A stretch of DNA of 12,392 bases from Thermoplasmata archaeon (GCA_021811505.1 JAJZOM010000133.1:1-12392), one strand, 5' to 3'. Positions 1-7,196 are shown, counted from the stretch's first letter. Made by a program: numbers and translations. The notes: generated by a model from the letters alone, not told the origin.

Positions 1-54
1 CAGGGGGTTCATGCAGGTGAAAACTTTCCCGCATGATGGACATGTCTTCAACAT
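1..54 (-). CDS. small zinc-ribbon / Cys-rich protein, 5' end only (partial)
   Basis: Reading leftwards from an ATG at 52-54, 18 codons stay open to the window edge and begin MLKTCPSCGKVF, then TCMNPL. The CPxCG knuckle right after the start is typical of a zinc ribbon. The spacing CPxCGxxFxC resembles the N-terminus of the small 'cysteine-rich CWC' proteins, but the CWC part would lie outside the window, so that assignment is a guess. An A/T-rich TATA-like stretch lies at about 80-93 on the same strand, and a short GGA lies just before the start. The function is unknown. The gene is too short here to exclude chance, although two CxxC-type cysteines in the first eight residues argue for a real gene. 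Confidence 0.45.
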   Translation of the reverse strand, partial: MLKTCPSCGKVFTCMNPL

Positions 55-181
55 TCTTTTCCTGAGTGGTTAAGATGTCGAATATTTTTATTTCTTTCGC
101 ATAACTTGCTAAATATTAAATCTGGACATCAATTTGAATAAAGTTCAATGGCTGCCTTCAATAGTACCTTTTGGCAGAATC

Positions 182-211
182 GCCGTTCAAACCTCTTTTT
201 GCATTGACGGC
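182..211. repeat. imperfect inverted repeat upstream of fen
   Basis: GCCGTTCAA (182-190) can pair with TTGACGGC (204-211) with one bulged T, leaving a 13-nt loop. A second, weaker pair (CTGCC 152-156, GGCAG 173-177) sits just before it. The repeat ends 32 bp before the fen TATA box. It could be a regulator site or chance pairing. No T-run follows it, so a terminator is unlikely. Confidence 0.25.
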
Positions 212-243
212 TATCTCATTCTCAGGCTGGCTTGCACATAGAT

Positions 244-250
244 TATATAT
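244..250 (+). promoter_or_regulatory. TATA box of fen
   Basis: TATATAT is centred about 28 bp before the fen ATG. That puts the expected transcription start at or within a few bases of the start codon, so the mRNA is probably leaderless. There is no Shine-Dalgarno sequence in front of the ATG. Confidence 0.6.
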
Positions 251-274
251 CAAATTACCCATCTATAACAGGAC

Positions 275-1291
275 ATGGGCGTAGACATTGGTGACATAGC
301 GTCAAAAAAGACCATAAAGATAAAGGATTTTTCAGGGTCGATAGTCTCTGTCGATGCATATAATATACTCTACCAGTTTCTGAGCAGCATCAGACAGCCA
401 GATGGTACCCCGCTCATGGATGATAATGGCAATGTCACTTCACATCTGTCCGGGGTGTTCTACAGGACAGTTGCGTTGCTGGAGAACGGCATTAGACCGG
501 TGTATGTGTTTGATGGAAAGCCTTCCCCTCTGAAGAACAGAACCATCGAGGAAAGAAGGCTCATCAAGGAAAAGAGCAGGATCGAGCTGGAACAGGCAAT
601 TAGTGAGGGAAATGAGGAGAGAATCAGGTCCCTGTCCTCGAGAATAAACTACATAACTAAGGACATTGTGGAGGAGACAAAGACACTACTCGAGTACATG
701 GGCCTTCCATATGTACAGGCTGTTTCAGAGGGAGAGGCACAGGCGTCTGCGATGTCCAGAGATGGCATTGTTCAGGGAGTGATCTCACAAGACTATGATT
801 GCCTTCTTTTTGGAGCAGCAAAAGTGCTCAGAAATTTCACATTCAATGGAAGAAGGAAACTGCCGGGCAGAAACATTTACATCAATGTCTCGCCCGAGTT
901 GATCGATCTGCAGGAAACGCTTGAAATGAACAAGATTACAAGGGAGCAGTTGATTGACATTGGAATTCTTGTTGGAACGGATTTTAACCTGGGATTGAAG
1001 AGGATAGGCGCCAAAACTGCACTAAACCTGATCAGGAAATATGGAAACATAAAGCGAGTGCTCATTGAAAAAAAGACCACAATAGAAAATCTTGATGCTA
1101 TCAAGGATTTGTTCATCAACCCTCCTGCTACAACGGATTATAAAATTGCGTTCAACCTTCCCGATGAAAGTAAGATAATTGATTTCCTCTGCAACGTCCA
1201 TTCCTTTTCTCCAGGAAGGGTTGAACCTTATGTCAGCGTTCTGAAAGATGCACTAAAGGGGAGATCACAGACCAATCTGGACTTCTTCTAG
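275..1291 (+). CDS. fen: flap endonuclease 1 (FEN-1)
   Basis: FEN-1 is a structure-specific 5' nuclease. It cuts 5' flaps during Okazaki-fragment maturation and long-patch repair, working on the PCNA sliding clamp with DNA ligase. The 338-residue length is normal for archaeal FEN-1. The N-terminus is the family's MGVDI..I. The metal-binding acidic residues are all visible: D27 (SVDAYN), D80 (VFDGKP), E152 and E154 (EGEAQA), D173 and D175 (SQDYDC) and D236 (VGTDFN). A helix-two-turn-helix DNA-binding segment follows (about 239-257, GLKRIGAKTAL). The protein ends QTNLDFF, a PCNA-interacting (PIP-like) tail that is one residue shorter than the canonical QxxLxxFF. The start is set by the conserved MGVD and by the TATA box 28 bp upstream. 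It is a single gene, convergent with the glycosidase. Confidence 0.97.
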   Translation: MGVDIGDIASKKTIKIKDFSGSIVSVDAYNILYQFLSSIRQPDGTPLMDDNGNVTSHLSGVFYRTVALLENGIRPVYVFDGKPSPLKNRTIEERRLIKEKSRIELEQAISEGNEERIRSLSSRINYITKDIVEETKTLLEYMGLPYVQAVSEGEAQASAMSRDGIVQGVISQDYDCLLFGAAKVLRNFTFNGRRKLPGRNIYINVSPELIDLQETLEMNKITREQLIDIGILVGTDFNLGLKRIGAKTALNLIRKYGNIKRVLIEKKTTIENLDAIKDLFINPPATTDYKIAFNLPDESKIIDFLCNVHSFSPGRVEPYVSVLKDALKGRSQTNLDFF

Positions 1292-1339
1292 GATGTTGCA
1301 CTCTTCATCAGTTCACCTTAATAAAAGGCAGTTCCGAAG

Positions 1340-2521
1340 TTATCTGCTATCATTGGTGGCATCGTAATAAGCCCCGACAGACCATGCCTGAGGATTACAT
1401 GGAATAATTCGCATTGACTGATGCCGGATGAGCTCTCCGGACCTCTTCACCCCAAAATACTCAGGAAATCCCTTCATCTTTTCCATCGAAAGTGCAATGC
1501 GTTCCCTTATTTCCTTGCTCTCCTTGTGATAGCCGCGTTTGTCAAGGCCCTTCCAAATTATGAAATTATCCTGGGGCCATACCGCACCCCTCTGGTAAGC
1601 CTTTTCGTCAAAGTACGCAGACTTCGATGACATGGATCTGATTCCGTAATCAGTGAGCATATCGGGCTCAAATATTCTGTCCACCACCAGTCTCTCCATT
1701 TTTCTTGACAGAATTCCTGAAATTAAAAGGTGACCAGGATCGCTAGTGACTGATCGTTCCGCTACTCCATCCCCATCAACTGCAAGAGCATAGTATCCCT
1801 CATCCTCGATGAAGAAATAGCTGTCCAGTTGATCCTTGATAGTAGCCGATGATCTGTCAATTCTTTCTATGAGATCAGGAAATTTACCCATACTTGAATA
1901 TTTTTCAATAAGCTGCTTCCCCTTCCTCAGCGCCATGTATGCATACCCCTGAACACCCACTACAGACACCGGATCCTTGAGAATGTCCAAGATATATCCT
2001 ATTCCATCGCGCCAGGACTGGGACTGGAGACCAGACCCTTTCATAGCCTTGATATATGCGAGAAATCTGTCTTTTATCCCGAAATCAAGTATCCATTTCA
2101 GTCCATTGATTGCAGAATCCATAATCTGCGGGAAAGATTCTGGCACGCCGTAATTATCGAGAAAATCTGCAGCAAGCATGACATAAAGCGGAGTGCTGTC
2201 CACTGAGAAATAATTCTTTCCCATGGAAAGCCAGGGCAGTTCCCTGGATCTGGCCTCGATGAGCTTTTTATCGGTCTGCAACTCATGCAGTATTTTCCCA
2301 GGTTCCTCTGATGTTGATCCAACTTTCATTTTCCCCTGGTACCTTGAAAGTATTTCCAGTGTGGAGAGTGGTATTGATCTGTCGTGGTTCATCAGCTCCA
2401 TCGAGGAAATTATGGAGTCTCTCCCAAAAAGCGCCTTGAACTTCGGAAGACCCGCATAAAGGAATCCTTCCGGGCTTCTAAGTTTTTGAATCGCTTCCGA
2501 AATCGTATTTTTATCCATCAT
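1340..2521 (-). CDS. amylo-alpha-1,6-glucosidase / glycogen-debranching-enzyme-like glycoside hydrolase
   Basis: This is a predicted cytoplasmic glycosidase with the (alpha/alpha)6-barrel fold of the debranching-enzyme C-terminal domain. Typical motifs, numbered from the chosen start, are FGRDS (32-36), EEPGKILHE (72-80), DSTPL (108-112), SWRDG (169-173), RGAVWPQDN (311-319) and NPQAW (376-380). At 393 residues it is the catalytic domain alone. Full debranching enzymes are usually 600-700 residues with an extra N-terminal domain. No signal peptide is seen. An upstream TTG (2572) would add 17 residues. The ATG at 2521 is preferred because a TTTATC box (2547-2552) lies about 29 bp upstream of it and the TTG has no ribosome-binding site. 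It is the last gene of the sugar ABC locus, so it probably acts on the imported oligosaccharide. The exact substrate is unknown, and related GH63-type or trehalase-like activities are possible. Confidence 0.78.
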   Translation of the reverse strand: MMDKNTISEAIQKLRSPEGFLYAGLPKFKALFGRDSIISSMELMNHDRSIPLSTLEILSRYQGKMKVGSTSEEPGKILHELQTDKKLIEARSRELPWLSMGKNYFSVDSTPLYVMLAADFLDNYGVPESFPQIMDSAINGLKWILDFGIKDRFLAYIKAMKGSGLQSQSWRDGIGYILDILKDPVSVVGVQGYAYMALRKGKQLIEKYSSMGKFPDLIERIDRSSATIKDQLDSYFFIEDEGYYALAVDGDGVAERSVTSDPGHLLISGILSRKMERLVVDRIFEPDMLTDYGIRSMSSKSAYFDEKAYQRGAVWPQDNFIIWKGLDKRGYHKESKEIRERIALSMEKMKGFPEYFGVKRSGELIRHQSMRIIPCNPQAWSVGAYYDATNDSR

Positions 2522-2654
2522 TAAGCGTGTTGTCATTCCGGAAGATGATAAAAACTTTGCATCACCCTGCAAAGAAACGTTACTGAAGCAGATTCTGCCA
2601 GTCCTGCTTCATTTTAAGCGTTGAAGATAACTACCCTTGGTGATATGATGCTTT

Positions 2655-2660
2655 AAAAAA
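2655..2660 (-). terminator. oligo-T stretch after the ATPase gene
   Basis: Six T's follow directly after the TAA stop of the ATPase gene on the coding strand. Short T-runs are the usual intrinsic termination signal in archaea. It may end or weaken transcription before the glycosidase gene, which has its own TATA-like box. Confidence 0.4.
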
Positions 2661-3599
2661 TTAAACAGATGCTTCAAATTGCTTGAACTTTGATATGGAA
2701 AACCGTATCTGTTCGCCAATTTTATATCTCCTGTCTGCCTTGAGAATCAGGCTTTCCCCATCGTCGGTTTTGCCGTGGATAAAGTAAATTCCTCCAACAT
2801 TCTCCGACGAGTCTATTTCTAGTTTATACTCGCCCTGCCCTAACTCTACCCACTCCGGCCTGAAACCTTTTGACCCGACGAAGTTCATGGGATAATCACC
2901 GACAAAATCTCCTATCCACGGAGTTTTGGGATCGTTATACAAATCGTTGTAAGAGGATATCTGTTCAAATGTCCCCTGATGGAGAACTCCTACCCTATCA
3001 CCCAAAGCCTCGGCCTCTTTCTGATCGTGTGTTACAAAAACGAAAGTCTGGTGGAGATCCTGCTGAAGCTTTTTTAGTTCTCCCCTGGCTGAGTATCTGA
3101 CCCTTGCATCCAGATTGCTCAGTGGTTCGTCAAGCAAAAATAGCGTTGGATTCCTTACTATAGCCCGGGCAAGAGCAACTCTCTGTTGCTGTCCTCCGCT
3201 GATCTGAGTAACCTTCTTACTCAGAATTTCTCCAATGTTAAGTTTATCCGCAATGCTCCTCACCTTCTCCGGTATGTTTCTTATTCTATGCATTTTCAAG
3301 GGAAAAGCGATGTTCTGATAAACGGTCATGTTCGGATACAATGCATAGTTCTGGAATACCATTGCAAGGTTCCTCTTATTTGGAGGAAGTCGTGTGACAT
3401 CTTTTCCGTCGATCAGTATTTTCCCTGAATCGGGCTGTTCAATTCCCACTATCAATTTGAGAAGGGTTGATTTACCGGTTCCGGAAGGTCCGAGAACAAC
3501 GAAGAATTCACCCGCCTCAATCGAAATAGACAGATCGTTGATCACTTTTGTCTTTCCGTAACTTTTTGTCACATTTCTGAGTTCCAGTTTGACTACCAT
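2661..3599 (-). CDS. MalK/UgpC-type sugar ABC transporter ATP-binding protein
   Basis: This is the ATPase of a carbohydrate importer of the CUT1 (MalK) class. It binds the cytoplasmic faces of the two permeases encoded upstream and drives uptake. All nucleotide-binding motifs are present: Walker A GPSGTGKST (37-45), Q-loop Q83 (VFQNYALYP), signature ISGGQQQR (133-140), Walker B LFLLDE (153-158) and switch H191 (VTHDQKEA). The C-terminal part (about 240-312) is a single short TOBE-like beta domain. The total of 312 residues is shorter than the roughly 370 of bacterial MalK, so the regulatory domain is reduced. The start is supported by a good ribosome-binding site, AGGTGA (3604-3609), 4 nt before the ATG. 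It has a candidate internal promoter and overlaps a possible mini-ORF. The substrate cannot be read from the ATPase, and such subunits often serve several importers. Confidence 0.95.
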   Translation of the reverse strand: MVVKLELRNVTKSYGKTKVINDLSISIEAGEFFVVLGPSGTGKSTLLKLIVGIEQPDSGKILIDGKDVTRLPPNKRNLAMVFQNYALYPNMTVYQNIAFPLKMHRIRNIPEKVRSIADKLNIGEILSKKVTQISGGQQQRVALARAIVRNPTLFLLDEPLSNLDARVRYSARGELKKLQQDLHQTFVFVTHDQKEAEALGDRVGVLHQGTFEQISSYNDLYNDPKTPWIGDFVGDYPMNFVGSKGFRPEWVELGQGEYKLEIDSSENVGGIYFIHGKTDDGESLILKADRRYKIGEQIRFSISKFKQFEASV

Positions 3600-3673
3600 T
3601 TTCTCACCTGATTATATTCCTTAATTGCATTTTCTAATGCAGCATTGACTTCATTTTTCCCGTTCGTGAACAT
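3593..3673 (-). CDS. possible 26-residue leader/mini-ORF overlapping the ATPase start
   Basis: In the 108-nt gap between the MalG-like permease and the ATPase gene, an ATG at 3673 opens 26 codons (begins MFTNGKNEVN, ends EYNQVRKW). They finish with a TAG that lies inside the first codons of the ATPase gene (7-nt overlap, ATGGTAG). The peptide is polar and could form one helix. An AGGCGA lies 8 nt before its ATG, a weak ribosome-binding site. A TTTAAAT box centred 23 bp upstream would alternatively make it leaderless. Its last codons contain the ATPase ribosome-binding site, so translation of the two could be coupled. The peptide resembles no family I recognise. Chance is a serious alternative for so short a frame. 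Confidence 0.3.
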   Translation of the reverse strand: MFTNGKNEVNAALENAIKEYNQVRKW

Positions 3674-3681
3674 GAATGTTC
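3668..3681. promoter_or_regulatory. perfect palindromic site GAACAT-GA-ATGTTC
   Basis: A 14-bp inverted repeat (6-bp arms, 2-bp centre) sits where transcription would start from the TTTAAAT box at 3693-3699, and it contains the mini-ORF start codon. A partly matching third arm, CGTTCGTGAAC, follows on its left (3661-3671). This is the position expected of a repressor operator. A CGAACA half-site also occurs upstream of the binding-protein gene (6859-6864 on the minus strand). Confidence 0.4.
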
Positions 3682-3692
3682 GCCTGAAGACA

Positions 3693-3699
3693 TTTAAAT
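3693..3699 (-). promoter_or_regulatory. candidate internal promoter (TATA) for the ATPase gene
   Basis: TTTAAAT begins about 9 nt beyond the permease TGA (3708-3710). With normal archaeal spacing it would start transcripts near 3670, giving the ATPase mRNA a leader of roughly 70 nt that contains the mini-ORF. Confidence 0.35.
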
Positions 3700-3707
3700 C
3701 TATGTTA

Positions 3708-4565
3708 TCATCCGGTTATCCCCGCAGTCAGATAATTTCCCTTGATGAACTTGGAAAGAATAATTGTAAGCACAATAACAGGAATGGTCACCAGAAGTGA
3801 GAATGAGGCAGCAGTAAGAATATTTCCCCTGGCAGTGCTGTCAAGATATATCAGTACCGGCAATGTGGGATGAACCGGAGAGAGTATTACTGCAAACGTA
3901 AACTCATCCCACGACATGAGCCACGACAGAAGAAATGCGGATACCACCCCTGGAACTGCAAGTGGAAAAATCACCGTATAAAGGGCCTGCATAAATGAGG
4001 CCCCGTCGACCCTTGCCTGGTTTTCCAGCTGTTTTGGTACCGATTCCAGAGATCCCATTATAAGAAAGACAGTCAACGGGAGAACAATCAACTCCTGCGC
4101 AAACGCAAGGCCAAGGGAAGAGTCATACAGTCCCAGCTTAAGGAATGTTGCGCTAATGGGAATAGCAATTGTAATTGATGGGATCATTGTGGAGAAAAAA
4201 AGGAGAGCTATGATAATACTTCCAAGTTTGAAGGAAAGTTTGCTTAGGCCGAAGGCTGCATGAAAGCCAAGCAGAATTGCAATAGCCGCCACTATGAAGG
4301 CTGTTTCCAAGCTTTTGAAGAAAGCAGCTTCCAGTATTTTTCCATATCCGGCGAATGCGTTATAGAAATTTGCAAGCGTAAATTTAGTCGGAAAGAGGGC
4401 GGGGTAATATGCTGCAACCGTCTGGCTTGGGCTTCCAAAGGCGATTATAAATAAAACATATAAAGGCAGAAGAACCAAGAACGTGAAAAAAACCACGCCC
4501 ACATAGATCGCAACCTTTGCCCTGGGATTTTTGTACTCACTTACCATTTGAATGTCCCACCCCAT
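3708..4565 (-). CDS. MalG-type sugar ABC transporter permease
   Basis: This is one of the two membrane subunits of the carbohydrate importer (binding-protein-dependent, CUT1 class). It has 285 residues and about six transmembrane helices, the first at about 19-42. The cytoplasmic EAA loop that docks on the ATPase is clear at about 182-206 (QARVDGAS, then FPLAVPG). The C-terminus (KFIKGNYLTAGITG) has the family's usual RxFVxGLTAGAVKG-like ending. It overlaps the preceding permease by 29 nt at the ATG at 4565, which has AGGA 6 nt upstream. A second ATG at 4547 (residue 7) would shorten the overlap and is also possible. It is co-transcribed and translationally coupled with the MalF-type subunit. 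Confidence 0.93.
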   Translation of the reverse strand: MGWDIQMVSEYKNPRAKVAIYVGVVFFTFLVLLPLYVLFIIAFGSPSQTVAAYYPALFPTKFTLANFYNAFAGYGKILEAAFFKSLETAFIVAAIAILLGFHAAFGLSKLSFKLGSIIIALLFFSTMIPSITIAIPISATFLKLGLYDSSLGLAFAQELIVLPLTVFLIMGSLESVPKQLENQARVDGASFMQALYTVIFPLAVPGVVSAFLLSWLMSWDEFTFAVILSPVHPTLPVLIYLDSTARGNILTAASFSLLVTIPVIVLTIILSKFIKGNYLTAGITG

Positions 4566-5382
4566 ATCTTGTCCTGTAAAACATTATCAGCGTGGCAAAG
4601 ATCAGAACGAATCCAAGAAGTATTGTGGCGCCAGCGTAGGCAGGATGTGCATTCACTGTATCATACAGCGAATATGTCATCGTGGTCAGGAGCTGGTAGG
4701 GGAAAAGAAGAAGCGCCATTGCGAAAATATTGAACTCACTGATTCCCCTTATCATCAGGGCAATCGCTATAAAACCAGCCATATTCGGTAATGTTATTCT
4801 GAAAAACCTTTGTATGACGTTTGCTCCGTCAACCATGGCCTGACTGTAAAGATCGGGGGAAATCGTTGTCATTCCTGCCAGCAGTATGAGCGTCACTATT
4901 GGCGTGTTCTTCCATGAATCCGCAAGTATAAGAGCAAACAGGGACGTATCAAAACTTCCCGTCCAATCTAAGGGCTTCACGCCGAAAATGTTCAAAAATG
5001 AGTTTGCGTAACCTCCGTATGTGGAGAATATATTGTGAAAAATAACAGCTGTCACAATGGTGGCGACACCGAAAGGTATAAGGATAATGGCAGAGAAAGC
5101 TCCTCTACCCTTGAATGGCTTGGCCAAAAGGCTTGCCAGTGCAAACGCAAAAACAAACTGAAGAATAAGTGCAGTAACAGTCACGATGAACGTATTGACT
5201 ATTGGCCTGGTTCCAAAAACGGATAGCACAAAACTGTAGTTGAAAAGAGTATAACCTCCCTTGATATTTGTAAAACTGTAATAAACAGCCTCTATTGCTG
5301 GAATGAATGCTAATATCAGGACGTAAAGTGCTGCGGGCAATATAAGAATGTATGCTGTCCAACTGTCCCTCCATTTAGTCAA
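4537..5382 (-). CDS. MalF-type sugar ABC transporter permease
   Basis: This is the partner membrane subunit of the importer. It has 281 residues with six predicted transmembrane helices (first at about 10-32), close to the size of short MalF/UgpA-like permeases that lack the large MalF periplasmic loop. The EAA loop lies at about 178-200 (LYSQAMVDGAN, then RITLPN). The start is a TTG at 5382, preceded by GGGTGA (5389-5394) with a 6-nt spacer. This ribosome-binding site decides the start, and no ATG lies nearby in frame. It follows the binding-protein gene after 31 nt that contain a strong oligo-T tract. Confidence 0.93.
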   Translation of the reverse strand: MTKWRDSWTAYILILPAALYVLILAFIPAIEAVYYSFTNIKGGYTLFNYSFVLSVFGTRPIVNTFIVTVTALILQFVFAFALASLLAKPFKGRGAFSAIILIPFGVATIVTAVIFHNIFSTYGGYANSFLNIFGVKPLDWTGSFDTSLFALILADSWKNTPIVTLILLAGMTTISPDLYSQAMVDGANVIQRFFRITLPNMAGFIAIALMIRGISEFNIFAMALLLFPYQLLTTMTYSLYDTVNAHPAYAGATILLGFVLIFATLIMFYRTRYGVGHSNGK

Positions 5383-5394
5383 GTAATTTCACCC

Positions 5395-5411
5395 AAAAAA
5401 AAGAAAAAAAT
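5395..5411 (-). terminator. oligo-T tract between binding-protein and permease genes
   Basis: Immediately after the TAA of the binding-protein gene the coding strand reads CCA followed by seven T's, a C and eight T's, then the ribosome-binding site of the next gene. Runs like this are intrinsic termination signals for archaeal RNA polymerase. Because the downstream permeases have no obvious promoter of their own, it probably acts as a partial terminator. Confidence 0.55.
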
Positions 5412-5413
5412 GG

Positions 5414-6820
5414 TTATACGGATATTGGTCCGTAGCTGTTGGGATTCTGGTACAGGGTAGCGTTAGCAGATCCGTAGTTGGCTAGGATATAATTGTACAT
5501 ATCCGTATGAGCGGTGGAAAGCAGTGTAGCTATGTCTGAATAGTGTGCGGTATGTGAAACCATAAGCGGATTGAACACATCATTACACAGTATCACCTGC
5601 CACTCTGTTATCCAAGGAGTTGGGTTTCTCAAGAACACTCCCGTGGATATTGCCTGACCAAGTGCCTGGTCTATAACAGTGTATTTGCTTGGAAGATTCT
5701 GGTAGGCAGCACTGTTAATGGCAACCCATGAAAGGTTCAGTAGAGTCTCCTTCTGCGCCTGAGCTCCTAGCAGGTACTCTACAAAAGCTTCAAGACTTGG
5801 AACATTGGTTGCACCCTTTGGTATGAAGAGTACGTCCCCTCCAAGAAGGTGGTTCCCATTTACCGGTCCCGCCGGTCCAGAATAGACACCCAGTGTTGAA
5901 TTCGTCATGGAGTAGGGCGAAGTTGTCAGAGTGTTGTAGATGTAAGGCCACTGGTAATCAAGTATTGAATAGTTGCCAACTGCAAGGCCATGATATGATC
6001 CCCAGTACCCGGTTGTAAATGCAGGCGCCAGATACGAACTCATATTATACAGATTCTGGAATGCATGAAGATCACCAGCATCGTTCAGATATAGTGGATT
6101 GCCTCCGAACTGAACCATCATCTGGTACATTTCAGTCGCTGTGCTCGATCCTGTGTGGCCACCGGCCGTTGAAGCACCCTGTATCATTATGGGGTTCTTG
6201 CCCGTCTTCTCCTTGATCAGTGCCGCGTCCTGCATCAGAGCAGTGTAGTTAGCAGGAGGAGCTGTTATTCCGGCACTTGCAAATGTAGTCTTATTATAGA
6301 ATACAAGTGGAACATTTCCCCTGAATGGGAAAAAGTATATGCCGCCAAATACGTTCTTTTCATAATTTACGAGGCTTGATGCTGCGGGTATCAATCCAGC
6401 TGGCATTAAGGCAGGTGCCATGTTTGAAAGGTTCATCAGAACATTTCCGGATGAACTGTATATCAGCTGCCCAATTTCAAGATTGTCTTGACCTGCGACA
6501 ATATTTCCAACTTTACCGGATTTTTCAAGTGCAAGAACATCTGTAGACACCTGTCCGCTCCCCACATTAACGAGACTTACGTGAATACCTGGATATTCAG
6601 TTTCGAACTGTGGTATCAGCGTGTTGTTCATATACGTAGCTTCAGAACTGGCCAGGCTTTCATAAAATTGTACATTCACCGTACTAGAACTCGTCTGAGA
6701 TGAATGAAAAGGGAAATACCCGGCTGAAAAAGCGACTATTGCTACTATTATCACCGCTGCAACCCATCCCCATGGGCGCTTTGGCTCAACTTCACTCGAT
6801 CCTTGCGTTGATTCTGTCAT
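5414..6820 (-). CDS. extracellular solute-binding protein of a sugar ABC transporter
   Basis: This is a family 1 substrate-binding protein that captures a sugar or oligosaccharide outside the cell and delivers it to the two permeases. It has 468 residues. A short charged N-terminus is followed by one membrane segment (about 18-36). A Ser/Thr-rich linker (about 39-48) leads into the two-lobed binding domain. There is no lipobox cysteine, so it is most likely held by an uncleaved N-terminal anchor, though cleavage is possible. Many N-x-S/T sites (for example NLS, NKT, NYT, NST) suggest heavy glycosylation, as expected for an exposed protein in acid. The C-terminal half has the typical SLEAFVEYLLGAQAQ helix. 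It is the first gene of the locus, with a TATA box 26 bp before the ATG. The ligand is unknown; the linked glycosidase suggests an alpha-glucan oligosaccharide. Confidence 0.92.
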   Translation of the reverse strand: MTESTQGSSEVEPKRPWGWVAAVIIVAIVAFSAGYFPFHSSQTSSSTVNVQFYESLASSEATYMNNTLIPQFETEYPGIHVSLVNVGSGQVSTDVLALEKSGKVGNIVAGQDNLEIGQLIYSSSGNVLMNLSNMAPALMPAGLIPAASSLVNYEKNVFGGIYFFPFRGNVPLVFYNKTTFASAGITAPPANYTALMQDAALIKEKTGKNPIMIQGASTAGGHTGSSTATEMYQMMVQFGGNPLYLNDAGDLHAFQNLYNMSSYLAPAFTTGYWGSYHGLAVGNYSILDYQWPYIYNTLTTSPYSMTNSTLGVYSGPAGPVNGNHLLGGDVLFIPKGATNVPSLEAFVEYLLGAQAQKETLLNLSWVAINSAAYQNLPSKYTVIDQALGQAISTGVFLRNPTPWITEWQVILCNDVFNPLMVSHTAHYSDIATLLSTAHTDMYNYILANYGSANATLYQNPNSYGPISV

Positions 6821-6838
6821 TGATCAAAACAACGAAGC

Positions 6839-6851
6839 ATTTTATTTAAAT
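6839..6851 (-). promoter_or_regulatory. promoter of the sugar ABC operon (TATA)
   Basis: ATTTAAATAAAAT is centred about 26 bp before the binding-protein ATG, which predicts a leaderless mRNA. A run of eight A's on the plus strand (6866-6873) and a CGAACA half-site lie just upstream and may take part in control. Confidence 0.55.
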
Positions 6852-6966
6852 GTTTATGTGTTCGTAAAAAAAATTCTCTTCTGAATTCTTATGCTGATGG
6901 GTATTTTCATTGAGTCTACACGTAAAAATAATGACTTATCTTAATATCGCTTTCATGAATGAATTG

Positions 6967-6972
6967 AAAAAA
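6967..6972 (-). terminator. oligo-T terminator of rpoK
   Basis: Six T's on the coding strand begin about 15 nt after the rpoK TAG. This is the simple archaeal type of transcription stop and separates rpoK from the ABC operon. Confidence 0.45.
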
Positions 6973-6987
6973 CAAGCTATATCAAAC

Positions 6988-7167
6988 CTATGATGTAACC
7001 ACTTTTTTAATGGTTATTGGTATTACGTCGTTATCAAATTCCAGTATTGCTATTTCCACTGGATCTATAAGATTTTTCGGTATATCAATAATCACTGGAG
7101 CTCCCATAGAAATCTGCAATGCCCTAGAACCTATTATTCTGGCTTTTTCAAATTTAGTCAATCCCAT
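6988..7167 (-). CDS. rpoK: DNA-directed RNA polymerase subunit K (Rpo6/RpoK)
   Basis: This is a small structural subunit of the archaeal RNA polymerase, the counterpart of eukaryotic Rpb6 and bacterial omega, which helps the largest subunit fold and assemble. The whole 59-residue protein matches the family core: [20 protein letters not shown], then [18 protein letters not shown] and PITIKK. It lacks the acidic N-terminal tail of eukaryotic Rpb6, as archaeal versions do. A TTG at 7179 would add four residues. The ATG at 7167 is preferred because a TTTATT box is centred 26 bp upstream of it, which fits a leaderless transcript, and neither start has a ribosome-binding site. It stands alone between the ABC operon and the divergent MFS gene. 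Confidence 0.93.
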   Translation of the reverse strand: MGLTKFEKARIIGSRALQISMGAPVIIDIPKNLIDPVEIAILEFDNDVIPITIKKVVTS

Positions 7168-7190
7168 GGGTACCAACAAAGCAATAAGGG

Positions 7191-7196
7191 AATAAA
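7191..7196 (-). promoter_or_regulatory. TATA box of rpoK
   Basis: TTTATT on the coding strand is centred about 26 bp upstream of the ATG at 7167. It supports that start and a leaderless mRNA. Confidence 0.45.

Noticed and set aside
3611..3640. NAALEN in both the mini-ORF at 3593-3673 and the open frame after the MFS gene
   Set aside because: The six-residue match uses different codons and the flanking residues do not align, so it is treated as coincidence.
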